Origin: Drosophila persimilis
Lineage: Eukaryota > Arthropoda > Insecta > Diptera > Drosophilidae
DNA length: 64,000 nucleotides
Direction of reading: 5' to 3'
Assembly (NCBI RefSeq): GCF_003286085.1
Contig: NW_020825408.1
Span: 1-64,000, forward strand
The position numbers and the translations under genes are program-made. The number at the start of each line of letters is the position of its first letter. Position 1 is the first letter of the stretch. A model generated the notes under the pieces. That model worked only from the letters and a program-made list of their open reading frames with translations. It had not been told where the DNA came from and ran no database searches. Below are positions 41,565 through 53,070 of the stretch, piece by piece.

Positions 41565-42678
41565 TTATACCCGATACTCAAAATGAGTATTGGGGTATAT
41601 TAGATTTGTGGTAAAAGTGGATGTGTGTAACGTCCAGAAGGAATCGTTTCCGACCCCATAAAGTATATATAATCTTGATCAGCATCAATAGCCGAGTCGA
41701 TTGAGCCATGTCTGTCTGTCCGTCTGTCCGTCCGTCCGTCTGTCCGTCTGTCCGTCCCCTTCAGCGCCTAATGCTCAAAGACTATAAGAGCTAGAGCAAC
41801 GATGCTTTGAATCCAGACTTCTGTGATATGTCACTGCTATAAAAATATTTCAAAACTTCGCCCCGCCCACTTCCGCCCCCACAAAGGACGAAAATCTGTG
41901 GCATCCACATTTTTAAAGATACGATAAAACCAAAAACGCAGAATCGTAGAGAATGACCATATCTTTTAGACTGCGGAATCTGAATTGGATCGTATTATTA
42001 TTATAGCCAGCATCAAGGAAACAATTTCATTTTTTCTCGCCCTGTCTCTCTCTAACACACACGTAGCATAGGCGGCTTTGCTTAGAGTAAAACATTAGCG
42101 CCTAGATCTCAGAGACTATAAAAGCTAGAGCAACCAAATTTGGTATCCACACTCCTAATATATCAGACCGAGACGAGTTTGTTTCAAAATTTCGCCACAC
42201 CCCCTTCCGCCCCCGCAAAGGATGAAAATCTGGGGATATTCATAAATCTCAGAGACTATTAAGGCTAGAGTAACCAAATCCAAATATCCGTACTTCTGTT
42301 AGATCTCACTATAAAACGTATATGTCAAAATTTCGCCCCACCCCCTTCCGCCCACACAAAGGACGAAAATCTGTTGCATCCACAATATTGCAGATTTGAG
42401 AAAACTAAAAACGCAGAATCATAGATAACGACCATATCTATCAGATTGCTGAATCTGGATCAGATCAGATCCTTTTTATAGCCAAAGGAAACAAATCAAT
42501 TTGCAGTGGCTACGCAGCGCGTGACGTCACGCTCAGACTGATTTTCTGTCTCTCTCGCACTCTTTGTCGTGTCGTTTAATATTAGCGGCGTCTGCCGGAG
42601 GAAAGCCATACTGACTTAGTATCGGGTATAACTGTTGAGTTGCGGTGTCCGCAGCAACTCACAACGTTCCCCCTCGTT
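41565..42678 (+). mobile_element. ISY/DINE-1-like repeat, copy 7 (complete, diverged)
   Basis: Begins tatacccgatactcaaaatgagtat and ends at the hairpin and ccccctcgtt. The (GTCY)n tract lies at 41709-41757. It differs from copies 2-4 at many sites (cacgtagcataggcggctttg near 42060), so it belongs to an older or different subfamily. The 88 bases before it (41477-41564) are unique and unassigned. Confidence 0.85.
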
Positions 42679-42990
42679 TTTTGGATAGGATTCAGCCGTT
42701 GATAGAAATCAGGTGTATGTATGGCAAAACGCTATCGCCTGTCTCGTGGTAGAAAGAACCTGTCCGACACAGTATCTTTGTTTCTACACGAATTCGTCTC
42801 TTAGATAGTGAGATTAGATAGCGAACGAGATTCAGTCTATCTCTTATGTGCATCGAAGCAGAATCATGATCCTTTTATTTAAAAACATTTTGTCGTTTGT
42901 ATTCCTTTGCCTTGATATATAAATTAGTCCGTATTTAGTGTCGTAATTATCTATAAAAGATCGTCGGGTAAGAGATTATGTACGATAATC
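42679..42990. other. Leader-like sequence before the RING-gag element
   Basis: About 310 bases with no ORF. It contains the motif shared with 40786-40835 and ends gggtaagagattatgtacgataatc before the gag start. It may be the remaining leader or 5' LTR end of the element at 42991, but no LTR pair could be matched. Confidence 0.35.
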
Positions 42991-44487
42991 ATGCCCCTAA
43001 GTCGTAGTCCCGAGAATTTCGCTCAAATAGAGAATCAGGGAATAATTTGTAGCACGTGCGCCAAGGAAGTTGACTACCTAGCTCAGTTAATTACCACCAG
43101 CTGTGGACACCAATTCCACCGAGTCTGTTTTAACCGTAAAGCTGGAGCCAAAAAGATTTGTCCTGTCTGCCACGTTAGCTTGCATGCATCGGCTTTGAAT
43201 TTAGCTGAGGAGATTGCCGCAGCCCAGACTGCAAGCCAAGACCCCAGCTCAACCATGCACCAGACTAGGTCTAAGGGTAGGGCAACCGATCCCAACGCAG
43301 ACGCCCCAAGCGGGTCAACAATTAGTGAGACAAACCCGGAAGTACAAATGGAAGCAAATGCAGCTTCGACCAATGCAGGTGTACACCAGGTTATTGCCGA
43401 TGCTTTGGCAGCTGCAATGTAGGCTCACACACATATTAGCGCAGACCATAGAAACTGGCCTGCAGAAATGATCGATTCATCAAACGGCGTCCCGTGAAAG
43501 TATTGAAAGTGTTCGTTCACAACCAATCAATACACAAACCATCGACGAGGTAGAACAACAATCGTTTCAGCAACTGTTCGGGGGTAGTTCGGAAAGACAG
43601 ACGGCCAGAGAGCCACCAGCTATAGTGTAGGAGGGACCCCGCCAGTCTCAGAGCTACGAGCTAATAGAATAAGCCAAATCATTTCAAATTGCAAAATACG
43701 GTTTTCAGGTCATTCCTCCATTGGCGTGGACGACTTCATTTATAGGGTAAATGCCATGAGCAACCAATCCTTAAATGGAAATTTTGAACTGTTAGCCAGA
43801 TATGCGAGCAACCTGTTTGAGGGCAGTGCCAGTGAATGGTTCTGGCGATACCACAAGAGTGTCCCCCTCATCCGATGGTCCGACCTGTGCGTAGCACTCA
43901 AGACTCAATTCAAAGACGGACGTACCGACTTGGATATCCGCTCAGCGATCACGCAGAGGAAACAGAAGCCAAATGAACCGTTTGATTTATTTTATGAAGC
44001 AATAGTCGCATTGGCAGACAAACTAGTACAGCCAATGACTGAGCCCTATCTGTAAGAAGCTCTTAAAGCCAATTTAGTTCCAGAAATTCAACACGAAATC
44101 TTGTATGTACCCATCAAGAGTATCGCAGAGCTACGTCATATAGTTCGTACTCGCGAGCGATTCTTGCAGAACTTGTCCAAATCTACGACGACGTTGCAGC
44201 GTGCTGCGTCTAAACGACATATTAATGAGATGCATCATGCTGACGATGCTGATGGTGTATATGATGCAAGTACTGATGCCATGACCCTTAACTGTTGGAA
44301 TTGTGGGAAGTTAGGTCACCGTTACCAAGAATGTACTGGAGAGCGGAGGGTTTTTTGTTATGGGTGTGGGAAAGCTGACACTTACAAGCCCTCTTGTAGA
44401 AAATGCAATCCAAAAAACTTGGCAGCTCGTGCACCGTTGATCAGTGCACGCAGACAGATGGTATCGAAAGCCACCAATACGGAGTAA
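42991..44487 (+). pseudogene. Ty3/gypsy gag with N-terminal RING-H2 finger
   Basis: The ATG at 42991 opens a 143-codon frame with a C3H2C3 RING at residues 20-60: C20, C23, then CGHQFHRVC and CPVC. It is followed by a Ser/Thr/Gln-rich linker. The frame stops at a TAG (43420-43422), but other frames continue the same protein: THILAQTIETGLQK (43440s), then VDDFIYRVNAM and EWFWRYHKSVPLIRW (capsid), and after a TAA at 44055 further capsid sequence. Two knuckles follow, CWNCGKLGHRYQEC and CYGCGKADTYKPSC; the second lacks its His. Gag would assemble particles; RING-H2 fingers often act in ubiquitin transfer. At least three frame breaks make it dead. Confidence 0.7.
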
Positions 44488-44499
44488 CGAGTTCAAAAA

Positions 44500-44882
44500 C
44501 AAACTCGCTACCACTTCAATCGGCCATGTCACAAATACCAGACTTACCAACCAGGACAGAGATAGAGAATGGTAGCCAACGCTCCCTACGAATGAAGTTG
44601 CGTAGATGTGCGTATAATGTATCACGAAAGCAAGAACGAAAAGTTTTGTTATCCGCCGTAGTTGGGAATGCGCAAGACATAAGACCGTATGCAGAGGTCC
44701 AACTATTGAGGAGAACAGTCACTGGTCTTTTTGATACAGGAGCAAAGATCAGTTGTATAGGAGGTGAGTTAGCGTTGAAAGTTAGTCATGCGACCGTTAA
44801 AACCGTTAATGCATCTGTGCGAACTGCTGATGGAGCTGCGCAGAAAATTGTAGGCAAAATCTCCACTCCCGTCCTGTTTTGA
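44500..44882 (+). pseudogene. Aspartic protease segment of the RING-gag element
   Basis: The frame 44403-44882 gives the linker and the protease with LFDTGAKISCIGG (active-site Asp) near residue 112. The flap region is only partly recognisable. A TGA at 44880-44882 separates it from RT, although the sequence reads on. It would cleave Gag-Pol. It overlaps the end of gag in another frame, consistent either with a programmed shift or with decay. Confidence 0.7.
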
Positions 44883-44903
44883 GATGAAACTAAACCCATA
44901 ACA

Positions 44904-46570
44904 TTGTATTTAGTACCATCACTCGCTCAAGAATTATACCTTGGCATGGACTTTTGGGCTGCATTTAAATTGTTACCTCCAGGTGTAGTAACCCAGAATG
45001 CCAAGCCCGAAGTTGCTGCCTTAGCCAAGGATGACCATATGCATATAAGCCTAACGGATTCGCAACAGGCCATGTTGTCAGAGGCTATCCAAAAGTTCCC
45101 GTCATTCGCCAAAGAAGGTCTAGGTCGAACCAGCTGGATAAGTCACGATATCGATATAGGGGATGCAAAGCCAATTAAACAGCGGCACTATTCGGTATCT
45201 CCGGCCGTCGAAAAGGTCATGTTTGAGGAAGTAGATAGAATGATAGCGCTTGGCGTTATTGAGGAGTCCGATAGTCCCTGGTCGTCACCAGTCGTTCTCG
45301 TTAGGAAACCTGGAAAGTTGAGAATATGTCTCGATAGCCGTAAGGTCAACAAAGTCACAGTGAAGAGCGCATATCCCATGCCTTTGATCGATGGAATATT
45401 AAGCCGACTACCAAAAGCTGAATATATTTCCAGCATCGACCTGAAGGATGCCTATTGGCAGATCCCATTGACTTCAGACGCTCGCGAAAAGACCGCGTTC
45501 ACCGTCCCGGGGAGACCCCTGTATCAATACACAGTGATGCCATTTGGACTAACCAACGCTCCACAAACCATGTGTTAATTTTTGGATAAAGTTATAACCT
45601 CTCAGTTACGACATGAAGTGTTCGTCTATCTAGATGATTTGCTCGTTCTTTCTTCTACGTTCGAAATCCAGGTGCGTGTGTATTCGAGCTAGCATCTCGG
45701 TTAAAACAAGCTTGGTTAACAATTAATGTCGAAAAAAGTAAATTTTGTTTGAAGGAAGTAAGATACCTTGGCCATGTCATTGGGGATGGAACTATTAAAA
45801 CCGATCCAGAAAAAGTTTCAGCCATTTGGGAATTCCCAACACCTCGTTCAGTCAAACAGGTACAAAGGCTTTTTGGGAGTAACTGGCTGGTATCATAAAT
45901 TCATTCGAAATTATGCCGGTCTGGCCGCTCCATTGTCGGACACGTTGAAACAGAAACGTAAGTTTTAATGGACGACTGAGGCCCAACTTGCATTTGAAGA
46001 CCTGAAAGGTAAACTTTGCAGTGCTCCCGTTTTGCATAGTCCAAATTTTCGGAGTCCGTTCGCTATTCACTGCGATGCGAGTCATACTGGCGTGGGCGGA
46101 GTACTTATGCAAAAAGATGTAGAAGGTAACGAGGTTCCGATCGCATATATGTCTAGAAAGCTAAATCAATGCCAACGAAATTACTCGGTTACAGAAAAAG
46201 AGTGTTTAAAAGCTGTACTGTGTGTTAAAAAGTTTCGCGCCTACATCGAAGGGCATGAATTTGTCATTATTACCGATCATGCTTCGTTAAAATGGCTTAT
46301 GATTCAATCGGATTTGAGCTCTAGACTCGCCAGATGGTCGTTAAAATTACAAGGTTTTGACTTCCAAATTCATCACAGAAAAGGAGTCAACAACAAGTGC
46401 CAGACGCCCTGCCCCGTTCCTATACTGAAGACCTGTCCGAGCTCCAAGTGGACAGTCTGCTAGATCTCAGTTCACCACAGTTTCACTCAGTTGAGTATGA
46501 GGATCTAAAAACCAAAATAACCGCCAACCAGACGAAAATGCCTGATGTCAAAGTAATTGATGGTTTCATT
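44904..46570 (+). pseudogene. RT and RNase H of the RING-gag element
   Basis: Frame 44904-45578 carries RT: GVIEESDSPWSSPVVLVRKP, YISSIDLKDAYWQI (catalytic Asp) and MPFGLTNAPQTMC, then a TAA. The catalytic YLDD (VFVYLDDLLVLSS) lies near 45628 in the continuing frame. The thumb is damaged; 45768-45968 gives KYKGFLGVTGWYHKF-like sequence. RNase H follows in 46032-46463 (HCDASHTGVGGVL, ITDHASLKW). At least five stops or shifts are present (45576, 45690, 45850, 45966, 46395). The RT resembles Drosophila Ty3/gypsy families with VNKVTVKSAYPMP-type signatures; family name not certain. Confidence 0.8.
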
Positions 46571-47670
46571 TAGCGTTGTGCTGAACATGCAGTAGGAGAA
46601 AAAGTATCCGATGACCTCTGCTGGAAGTTATGGGTACCATCCGCCCTAACGTCCGTTGTGCTGAGGCAAGCACACGAACATCCTCTCTCCTCACACGGTG
46701 GTATCCACAAAACGCTGGAGCGAATACGGCGATACTACTATTGGCCGAATTTGGTCACCGATGTGAAGGCATATGTTAACCAGTGCGAGGTATGCAAATG
46801 TTCAAAACATCCAAGTTATTGTTTACGACTTCCCATGGGAAAAACTCAGGGAACTAACAGATTCTTTCAGATCCGCGTAGTAAGTCAGGGAACATAGGAA
46901 TCTTTATAGTCCTGGATCATTTCGCCAAATTCCCATTTCTCAAACCCGTAAAGAAGTTTACAGCGGATTCGATCATCCGATTTATCGAGGAAGAGTTGTT
47001 TCACTGCTTCGGCGTACCCGAGACGGTAGTATCGGATAATGCAGTTCAGTTTAAATCACAGGTATTCCAGAGCTTGCTGCAAAACTACGGTGTTAAACAT
47101 ATGTTTACAGCCGTGCATGCACCCCAAGCAAATGCGTCAGAACGTGTGAATCGTTCGGTCATTGCCGCAATAAAGGCCTATATAAAACCAGACCAGTCCA
47201 ATTGGGATGAAAAGTTGAGCCATATTGCCTGTGCACTACGTTCGAGCACACATACCGCCATTAATTCAACCCCGTACAGAATAGCGTTTGGTCAACATAT
47301 GGTTACCAATGGCTCTAGCTATCAGCTATTAAGACAGTTAGAAATGCTGGAGGATCGAACAGTACAGTTTTCGCGAGACGATTCGTTCAATATCATTCGG
47401 CAAAAAGCTATGCATTCAGCTCAACAGCAGCATAGTCGCAACGAAAAAGTATATAATTTTCGTAGTCGAGACGTCTCGTTTGTCGTTGGTCAGGAAGTGT
47501 ATAAAAGAAACTTCCAGCAAAGTAACTTAAGCAGAGGCTTTAATGCCAAGCTGGCACCTACTTTCGTGAAAGCCCGGGTGAGAAAAAGACTTGGTAACAG
47601 TTACTACGAACTCGAGGACCTACATGGACGACTCCTAGGGAAATTCCATGCTAAAGATATAAAACAATGA
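46571..47670 (+). pseudogene. Integrase of the RING-gag element
   Basis: The zinc-finger part is at 46658-46860 (HEHPLSSHGGIHKT, QCEVCKCSKH). After a frame break near 46895, VLDHFAKFPFL (first catalytic Asp region) appears near 46912. The frame 46996-47670 is open and gives VVSDNAVQFKSQVF (second Asp) and PQANASERVNRSV (Glu), then a C-terminal domain ending GKFHAKDIKQ-stop. This last 224-codon stretch is the best preserved part. The stop precedes the purine tract ggtagggggg by about 55 bases. Confidence 0.8.
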
Positions 47671-47732
47671 GGTTTCAGGCGTGGATCACTCTTTTCAGTG
47701 TATCACTGCCAAGAGTGATCTTGGTAGGGGGG

Positions 47733-48060
47733 TGTTGTAGTGGCGCCTGTCCAACCAAAAATATCGGATAACCGTCCCACGGTTTCCCCTTCCCTTAGAC
47801 ATGCACCTTGCACTTTTTGGGCAGTTATGCGCAAGAAAAAAAAAATGACATAAGTTAACAGCGGCTACTGTCAAGGTGTGGTGAAAAAAAGGGGAATGAG
47901 AGAACCAAGGGCTCAAGCGGAAGGAGAGTGGCTTGGACATGTTCTTTTCAATTATACTCGCGATCCCAGACGGACGTCTGAGGAAAATACTCCAGTAGTG
48001 CAGTGAAAGAATAAAATTCTAACCTCGACCGAAATTACCGCGTGTCCATCGTGGCTAAGA
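47733..48060 (+). repeat. Probable 3' LTR start of the RING-gag element
   Basis: tgttgtagtggcgcctg follows the purine tract ggtagggggg, the expected layout of an LTR start. No second copy is in the window, so the right end is a guess; a candidate aataaa signal lies at 48008. Confidence 0.5.
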
Positions 48061-49218
48061 TCTAGTCAAAAGATCAGCCGACCATTCCTACGTTTATTAA
48101 GCGAAGGCCGAACCCATCGGGTGAGTGGAAATTGTACCCCAACTGCCGGCCAACAGAAAAGCAATACCGTACGAAACGCCGGTCGTAGTGCCGTAAGCCG
48201 TACCCACTACAGTCTCGTCACCTTGCCACACATATAAGTATCCATCGTACCGATCGACTACTGTATGTGTTAGCCGTCTTCGACCCCAAATCTTCTTTCG
48301 GCGTGGCGTCTGCATACATGTGAGCATCACTGTATTTACCGCAGCGTGTACCGGCGTGGGTCCACACACACACAAGCCTTGCTCGGCCTACCCCAGTGAA
48401 AAACGGTCGATGGACTTTTATCTACGAGTGCAGTGACATACATATGTACATATGTGTGAGATTGACTATTCCCGAACAGTAACGCTCAAGGAGACGACAA
48501 TTACCGGTGCCGTTATACTGTTTGCGTTGCTGATGAAGTCATTCGGTGTCTCGATCATGATGGCTATGCCCATGCATTTCTTCATATTAGAATAATACTT
48601 TGGAACCCCACTATTGTACTGACCCTAGGATTAACCTTAAAAGTTAATTTCGTGTGATTCGGTTTGTTTGGATTATCATAAAGAAATGTGCAGTTAGAAG
48701 GAAAGGAACTAAAACTAATACTCGCGCATATCGCCTATCTACTCTGACACACTGATATTTACAAGTTTTCAGCCACCCTCATCGACCACATGGAAGCGCT
48801 TTCATCGTTGGATTTGATCGTACTGTGAGTGATAACCTGTGAACGTCTGCTATATGTGAATTCAAAATTTTACGCAAGTCGAAGCAACATTAAAGATTCC
48901 ATGCCTCGACCGTAAACTTCCAAGCCGTACTGTAACGCTGACCAATCCAATGGTTCACGTGTTTGTTTTGTTCTGCTCTTTCGCAAGTAATGTAACTTTC
49001 TGCAATTCCGAATCTATCGACAACCGAACTTATGATTGGGATTACCCCACAAGCAATTGCTGTGCACTTTAAAGATGCATCCATCCGTCCCTTGTTTTTG
49101 CATTTAAACTGAAAACTATTCAACTATATTTCTATTTGTGTAACGTAATTACCATTATTACTGAATATACTCTTTATAATTAGTTGACCCTAGTCTAATA
49201 AGATCTTTCATCATGATA
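48061..49218. other. No recognisable genes; possible LTR or leader continuation
   Basis: About 1.16 kb with only short ORFs (48375-48097 and 49123-48890 on the minus strand) that match nothing I know. It includes a catatgtacatatgtg palindromic stretch near 48436. If the element before it has a long LTR of the kind some Drosophila Ty3/gypsy families have, this could be part of it. Confidence 0.3.
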
Positions 49219-50343
49219 TTTATACCCGATACTCAAAATGAGTATTGGGGTATATTAGATTTGTGGTAAAAGTGGATGTGTGTAACGTCCAGAAGGAATC
49301 GTTTCCGACCCCATAAAGTATATATATTCTTGATCAGCATCAATAGCCGAGTCGATTGAGTCCTGTCTGTCTGTCCGTCCGTACGTCTGTCCGTCTGTCC
49401 GTCCGTCCGTCTGTCCGTCCCCTTCAGCGCCTAATGCTCAAAGACTATAAGAGCTAGAGCAACGATGTTTTGGATACAGACTTCTGTGATATGTCACTGC
49501 TACAAAAATATTTCAAAACTTCGCCCCGCCCATTTCCGCCCACTCAAAAGACGAAAATCTGTGGCATCCACATTTTCAAAGATACGATAAAACCAAAAAC
49601 GCAGAATCGTAGAGGATGACCATATCCTCTAGAGTGTAAAATCTCAACCAGATCGTAAAATTATGATAGCCAGAATCAAGAAAACAATTTCATTCTTTCT
49701 CGCTCTGTCTCTCTCTAACACACAGGTTTCATGGTCGGTTTTGCCAATTGCAAAATATGAGTTCAAGGATCTCAGAACCTATAAGAGCCAGAGTAACCAA
49801 ATTTGGTATCCACACTCCTGTGATATCGGACCTTGACCATTTTGTGTCAAAATTTCGCCAAACCCCCTTCCGCCCCCGCAAAGGACGAAAATCTGAGACA
49901 TCCACAAATCTCAGAGACTATCAAGGCTAGAGTAATCAAATTTGGTACACATATTCCTTTAAGATGTCACTATAAAACGTATATCTCAAAATTTCGCCCC
50001 ACCCCACTCCGCCCCCACAAAGGACGAAAATCAGTTTCATCCACAATATTGCAGATTCGAGAAAACTAAAAACGCGGAATCATAGATAATGACCATATCT
50101 ATCAGATTGCTGAATCTGGATCAAATCAAACTAATTTTGTAGCCAAAAGGAACAAATCAATTTTCACTGGCTACGCAGCGCTCGACGTCACGCTCAGACT
50201 GATTTTCTGTCTCTCGCACGCACTCTTTGTCGTGTCGTTTAATATTAGCGGCGTCTGCCGGAGGAGAGCCATACTGACTTAGTATCGGGTATAACTGTAG
50301 AGTTGCGGTGTCCGCAGCAACTCACAACGTTCCCCCTCGTTTT
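49219..50343 (+). mobile_element. ISY/DINE-1-like repeat, copy 8 (complete)
   Basis: Runs from tatacccgatactcaaaatgagtat to the hairpin and ccccctcgtt. The (GTCY)n tract is at 49364-49420. Many substitutions relative to copies 2-4. The flanks are AT-rich. Confidence 0.85.
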
Positions 50344-50842
50344 ATATATATAATTAATCTTAATTGCAGCTTATTTGAACATATTATCCTTATTACTTTA
50401 ATAGCCTTTATACATATAGATTTACCCTGTTAGCAGCCATGAGAGCTTGTAGGAAAGTTAATGAATAAACTGTTTGTAATGAATTCCCGTTAATTGTTGC
50501 CGTTATTAAAGGATCATGTGGCGCCGAGATGACGTAACCTAGCGAAGTAGAGCGTTTAATTTAGGGATCGTTACCCATTACTCAGCATATTTGGACTGGT
50601 GCGATCAAGGAAGGGTGGGCATACCGAGTGGCAATGACACCGCAAGCAACTCCCGCTCGAATTCGTTCCGCTGACTCATCTCCCTAGACTGTCATTTCTC
50701 TGTAAATTTCTTCCGTCTGAACCTTGAACCGCACGCGAAACTTATTTTTATTGTCTTTGCTCCTAATGCTCGAGCTCGTGACGCGATCTCTCCCTACCCC
50801 ACCCCCACTCTACCCGACTAACCATGAGACCGGCAGCAACGC
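50344..50842. other. No recognisable features
   Basis: About 500 bases, AT-rich to 50470 and then mixed. No ORF, repeat or RNA gene seen. It may be unassigned LINE or intergenic DNA. Confidence 0.4.
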
Positions 50843-51310
50843 GTGCATGGATCTCGATCATACCCTCCATCTGCTCGTCTACCGTTTCAGATCCTAGCCT
50901 CCTGCTTCGTTATCTGTTACAATGTCGCTACCGCACCTGTCAGAGCACTGCCTGTCACTGCCTGGGCTTCCAAATGGTGCTTCAGCCTTAATACCAGCAA
51001 AACGGTCCATGTCCTCTACACAATGCGATCGATTGCAAATGGCATAGGTGAGCTATCGCCAAAAATGTACAACGAAGCAATCAAAAGTATGCCAAGGCAT
51101 CACTATCTAGGCTTGATAATGGACAGGAAACTTGTGCTACATGCCCGTACCACCCAGTTAGCAATTCGATTGAGAGCAGCAGCCATGAGACTGAACTGGA
51201 TCATTGGTCATCAGAGCAGGCTATCTAAAAGATGCTAAATGGTTATTTATAAACAATTAATCGCCCCGATATGGCAATATGCCTTACCTGTATGGGGAGC
51301 ATTGGTATGA
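50843..51310 (+). pseudogene. Jockey-clade LINE RT fragment (palm end and thumb)
   Basis: The frame 50843-51238 becomes RT-like from about residue 42: WASKWCFSLNTSKT, then HYLGLIMDRKL and LRAAAMRLNWIIG. It continues after a stop at 51236 as MVIYKQLIAPIWQYALPVWG. These are the C-terminal RT motifs of Jockey-type LINEs (YLGL, a K-ILKPIW-Y-WG type block). The catalytic pair is not included, and both ends are lost. It may derive from the same family as the LINE at 36-39.8 kb, which lacks this part; that is inference. Confidence 0.7.
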
Positions 51311-51570
51311 GTAACGTGTAACGCTCGTCTACGTGAGACGAAGTGGAGGGGCGATCTGCAAAGGCGGGGTACGCTTTAAATGTTCCGGCTCTAGCTCGTC
51401 GGCTTTGGGGTGGTGGTTCTTGCTCGTGCATATCGTCTCCATTTTTTTGCAACGTTCTCACACGATATTTTTAACGATTTTTTTGTTTTCCTAAGAATTG
51501 AGCGTGCTGCGACGATACAGTGCTAGAAAACTATCGGTAGAACGATCAAAAAGATAAACAGGCTTCGAAA

Positions 51571-51702
51571 AGGATAGGGCAGAGAGGGGAGGAGGAGAGG
51601 AGAGAGCGAGAGAGAGAGAGAGAGAGCGAGAGAGAAGGAAGAGAAAGAAAGGAAAAAGAGGGTGAAGAGTGAGAGAAAAAGGAGGAGAGAGAAAGGAGAG
51701 GA
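51571..51702. repeat. GA-rich microsatellite next to ISY copy 9
   Basis: About 130 bases almost purely purine, with a run of about 14 GA dinucleotides near 51606-51636. Such tracts bind GAGA factor and CLAMP in flies. It runs into ISY copy 9. The 72- and 81-codon minus-strand ORFs over it are artefacts of the tract. The 51311-51570 stretch before it is unassigned. Confidence 0.85.
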
Positions 51703-52796
51703 AACGAGGGGGAACGTTGTGAGTTGCTGCGGACACCGCAACTCTACAGTTATTCCCGATACTAAGTCAGTATAGCTCTCTTCCGGCAGACGGTGCTAAT
51801 ATTAAACGAAACGACAGAGTGTGTGCGAGAGAGACAGAAAATCAGTCTGAGCGTGACGTCGGGCGCTGCGTAGCCACTGAAAATTGTTTTTTTTCCTTTT
51901 CGGCTATAAAAATTATCCGATCTGATCAAAATTCATTATCTATGATTCTGCGTTTTTAGTTTTCTTGTATCCTCAATATTATGGATGCAACAGTTTTTCG
52001 TCCTTTGTGGGGGCGGAAGAGCGTGGGGCGAAATTCTGAGATATACGTTTTATAGCGAGATCTAACAGAAGTACGGATACCAAATTTGGTTACTCTAGCC
52101 TTAATAGTCTCTGAGATTTGTGGTTGCCCCAGATTTTCGTAATATGCGGGGGCGGAAGGGGGTGCGGCGAAATTTTGACACAAAACGGTCAAGGTCCGAT
52201 ATCACAGGAGTGTGGATACCAAATTTGGTTGCTCTAGCTTTTATGGGTTCTGAGATCCTTGAACTCATATTTTGCAATTGGCAAAACCGACCATGAAACC
52301 TGTGTGTTAGAGTGAGACAGAGCGAGAAAGAGTGAAATTGTTTTCGTGATTCTGGCTATAATAATTATACAATCTGGTTCAGATTTTGCACTCTAGAAGA
52401 TATAGTCATCTTCTACGATTCTGCGTTTTTGGTTTTCTTGTATCTTTAAAATTGTGGATGCCACATTCGCCCTTTGTGGGGGCGGAAGTGGGCGGGGCAA
52501 AGTTTTGAAATATTTTTGTAGCAGTGACATATCACAGAAGTCTGGATCCAAAACATCGTTGCTCTAGCTCTTATAATCTGTGAGCATTAGGCGCTGAAGG
52601 GGACGGACAGACGGACAGACGGACGGACGGACAGACGGACAGACAGACATGGCTCAATCGACTCGGCTATTGATGCTGATCAAGAATATATATACTTTAT
52701 GGGGTCGGAAACGATTCCTTCTGGACGTTACACACATCCATTTTCACCACAAATCTAATATACCCCAATACTCATTTTGAGTATCGGGTATAAAAA
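51703..52796 (-). mobile_element. ISY/DINE-1-like repeat, copy 9 (complete)
   Basis: Begins acgagggggaacg and ends gagtatcgggtata. It shows more substitutions and small indels than copies 2-4 (gcgctaat to gtgctaat, shortened stretch near 51930). The (GGAC)n tract is at 52600-52645. Confidence 0.85.
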
Positions 52797-53070
52797 GGAG
52801 GAGGCATCGGTTGCTATCCAACGGATGTCAGTGTGGTAGCCCATTTTGCCCACCCAACCTATGACCATCTTTCTCGAAACCGGAAGTTTCAGACGGCCCC
52901 TTTGGCTAGATCGCGGTTACACGCACGCCGGCACAGAGTTCATTCTACCTTATCTTCATCTGAATTTCATTATATATTTTTTCGAGAAACGGTTAAAACT
53001 AATATAATCGGAGATGGCATAATTTTCTAATGGTACGTATTTATATCGAATATATGTACATGTATATGCA
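52797..53070. other. No recognisable genes; flank of gypsy A copy 2
   Basis: 270 bases of unassigned sequence. It ends in atatgtacatgtatatgca, an alternating purine/pyrimidine stretch of the sort gypsy elements favour as target, immediately before the gypsy A LTR. Confidence 0.4.

Noticed and set aside
48097..48375. 92-codon minus-strand ORF as a possible small gene
   Set aside because: No recognisable domain, no signal for expression, and it lies in presumed LTR or leader sequence.
51491..51741. Two Ser/Leu/Phe-rich minus-strand ORFs resembling membrane proteins
   Set aside because: They are translations of the GA-rich tract.
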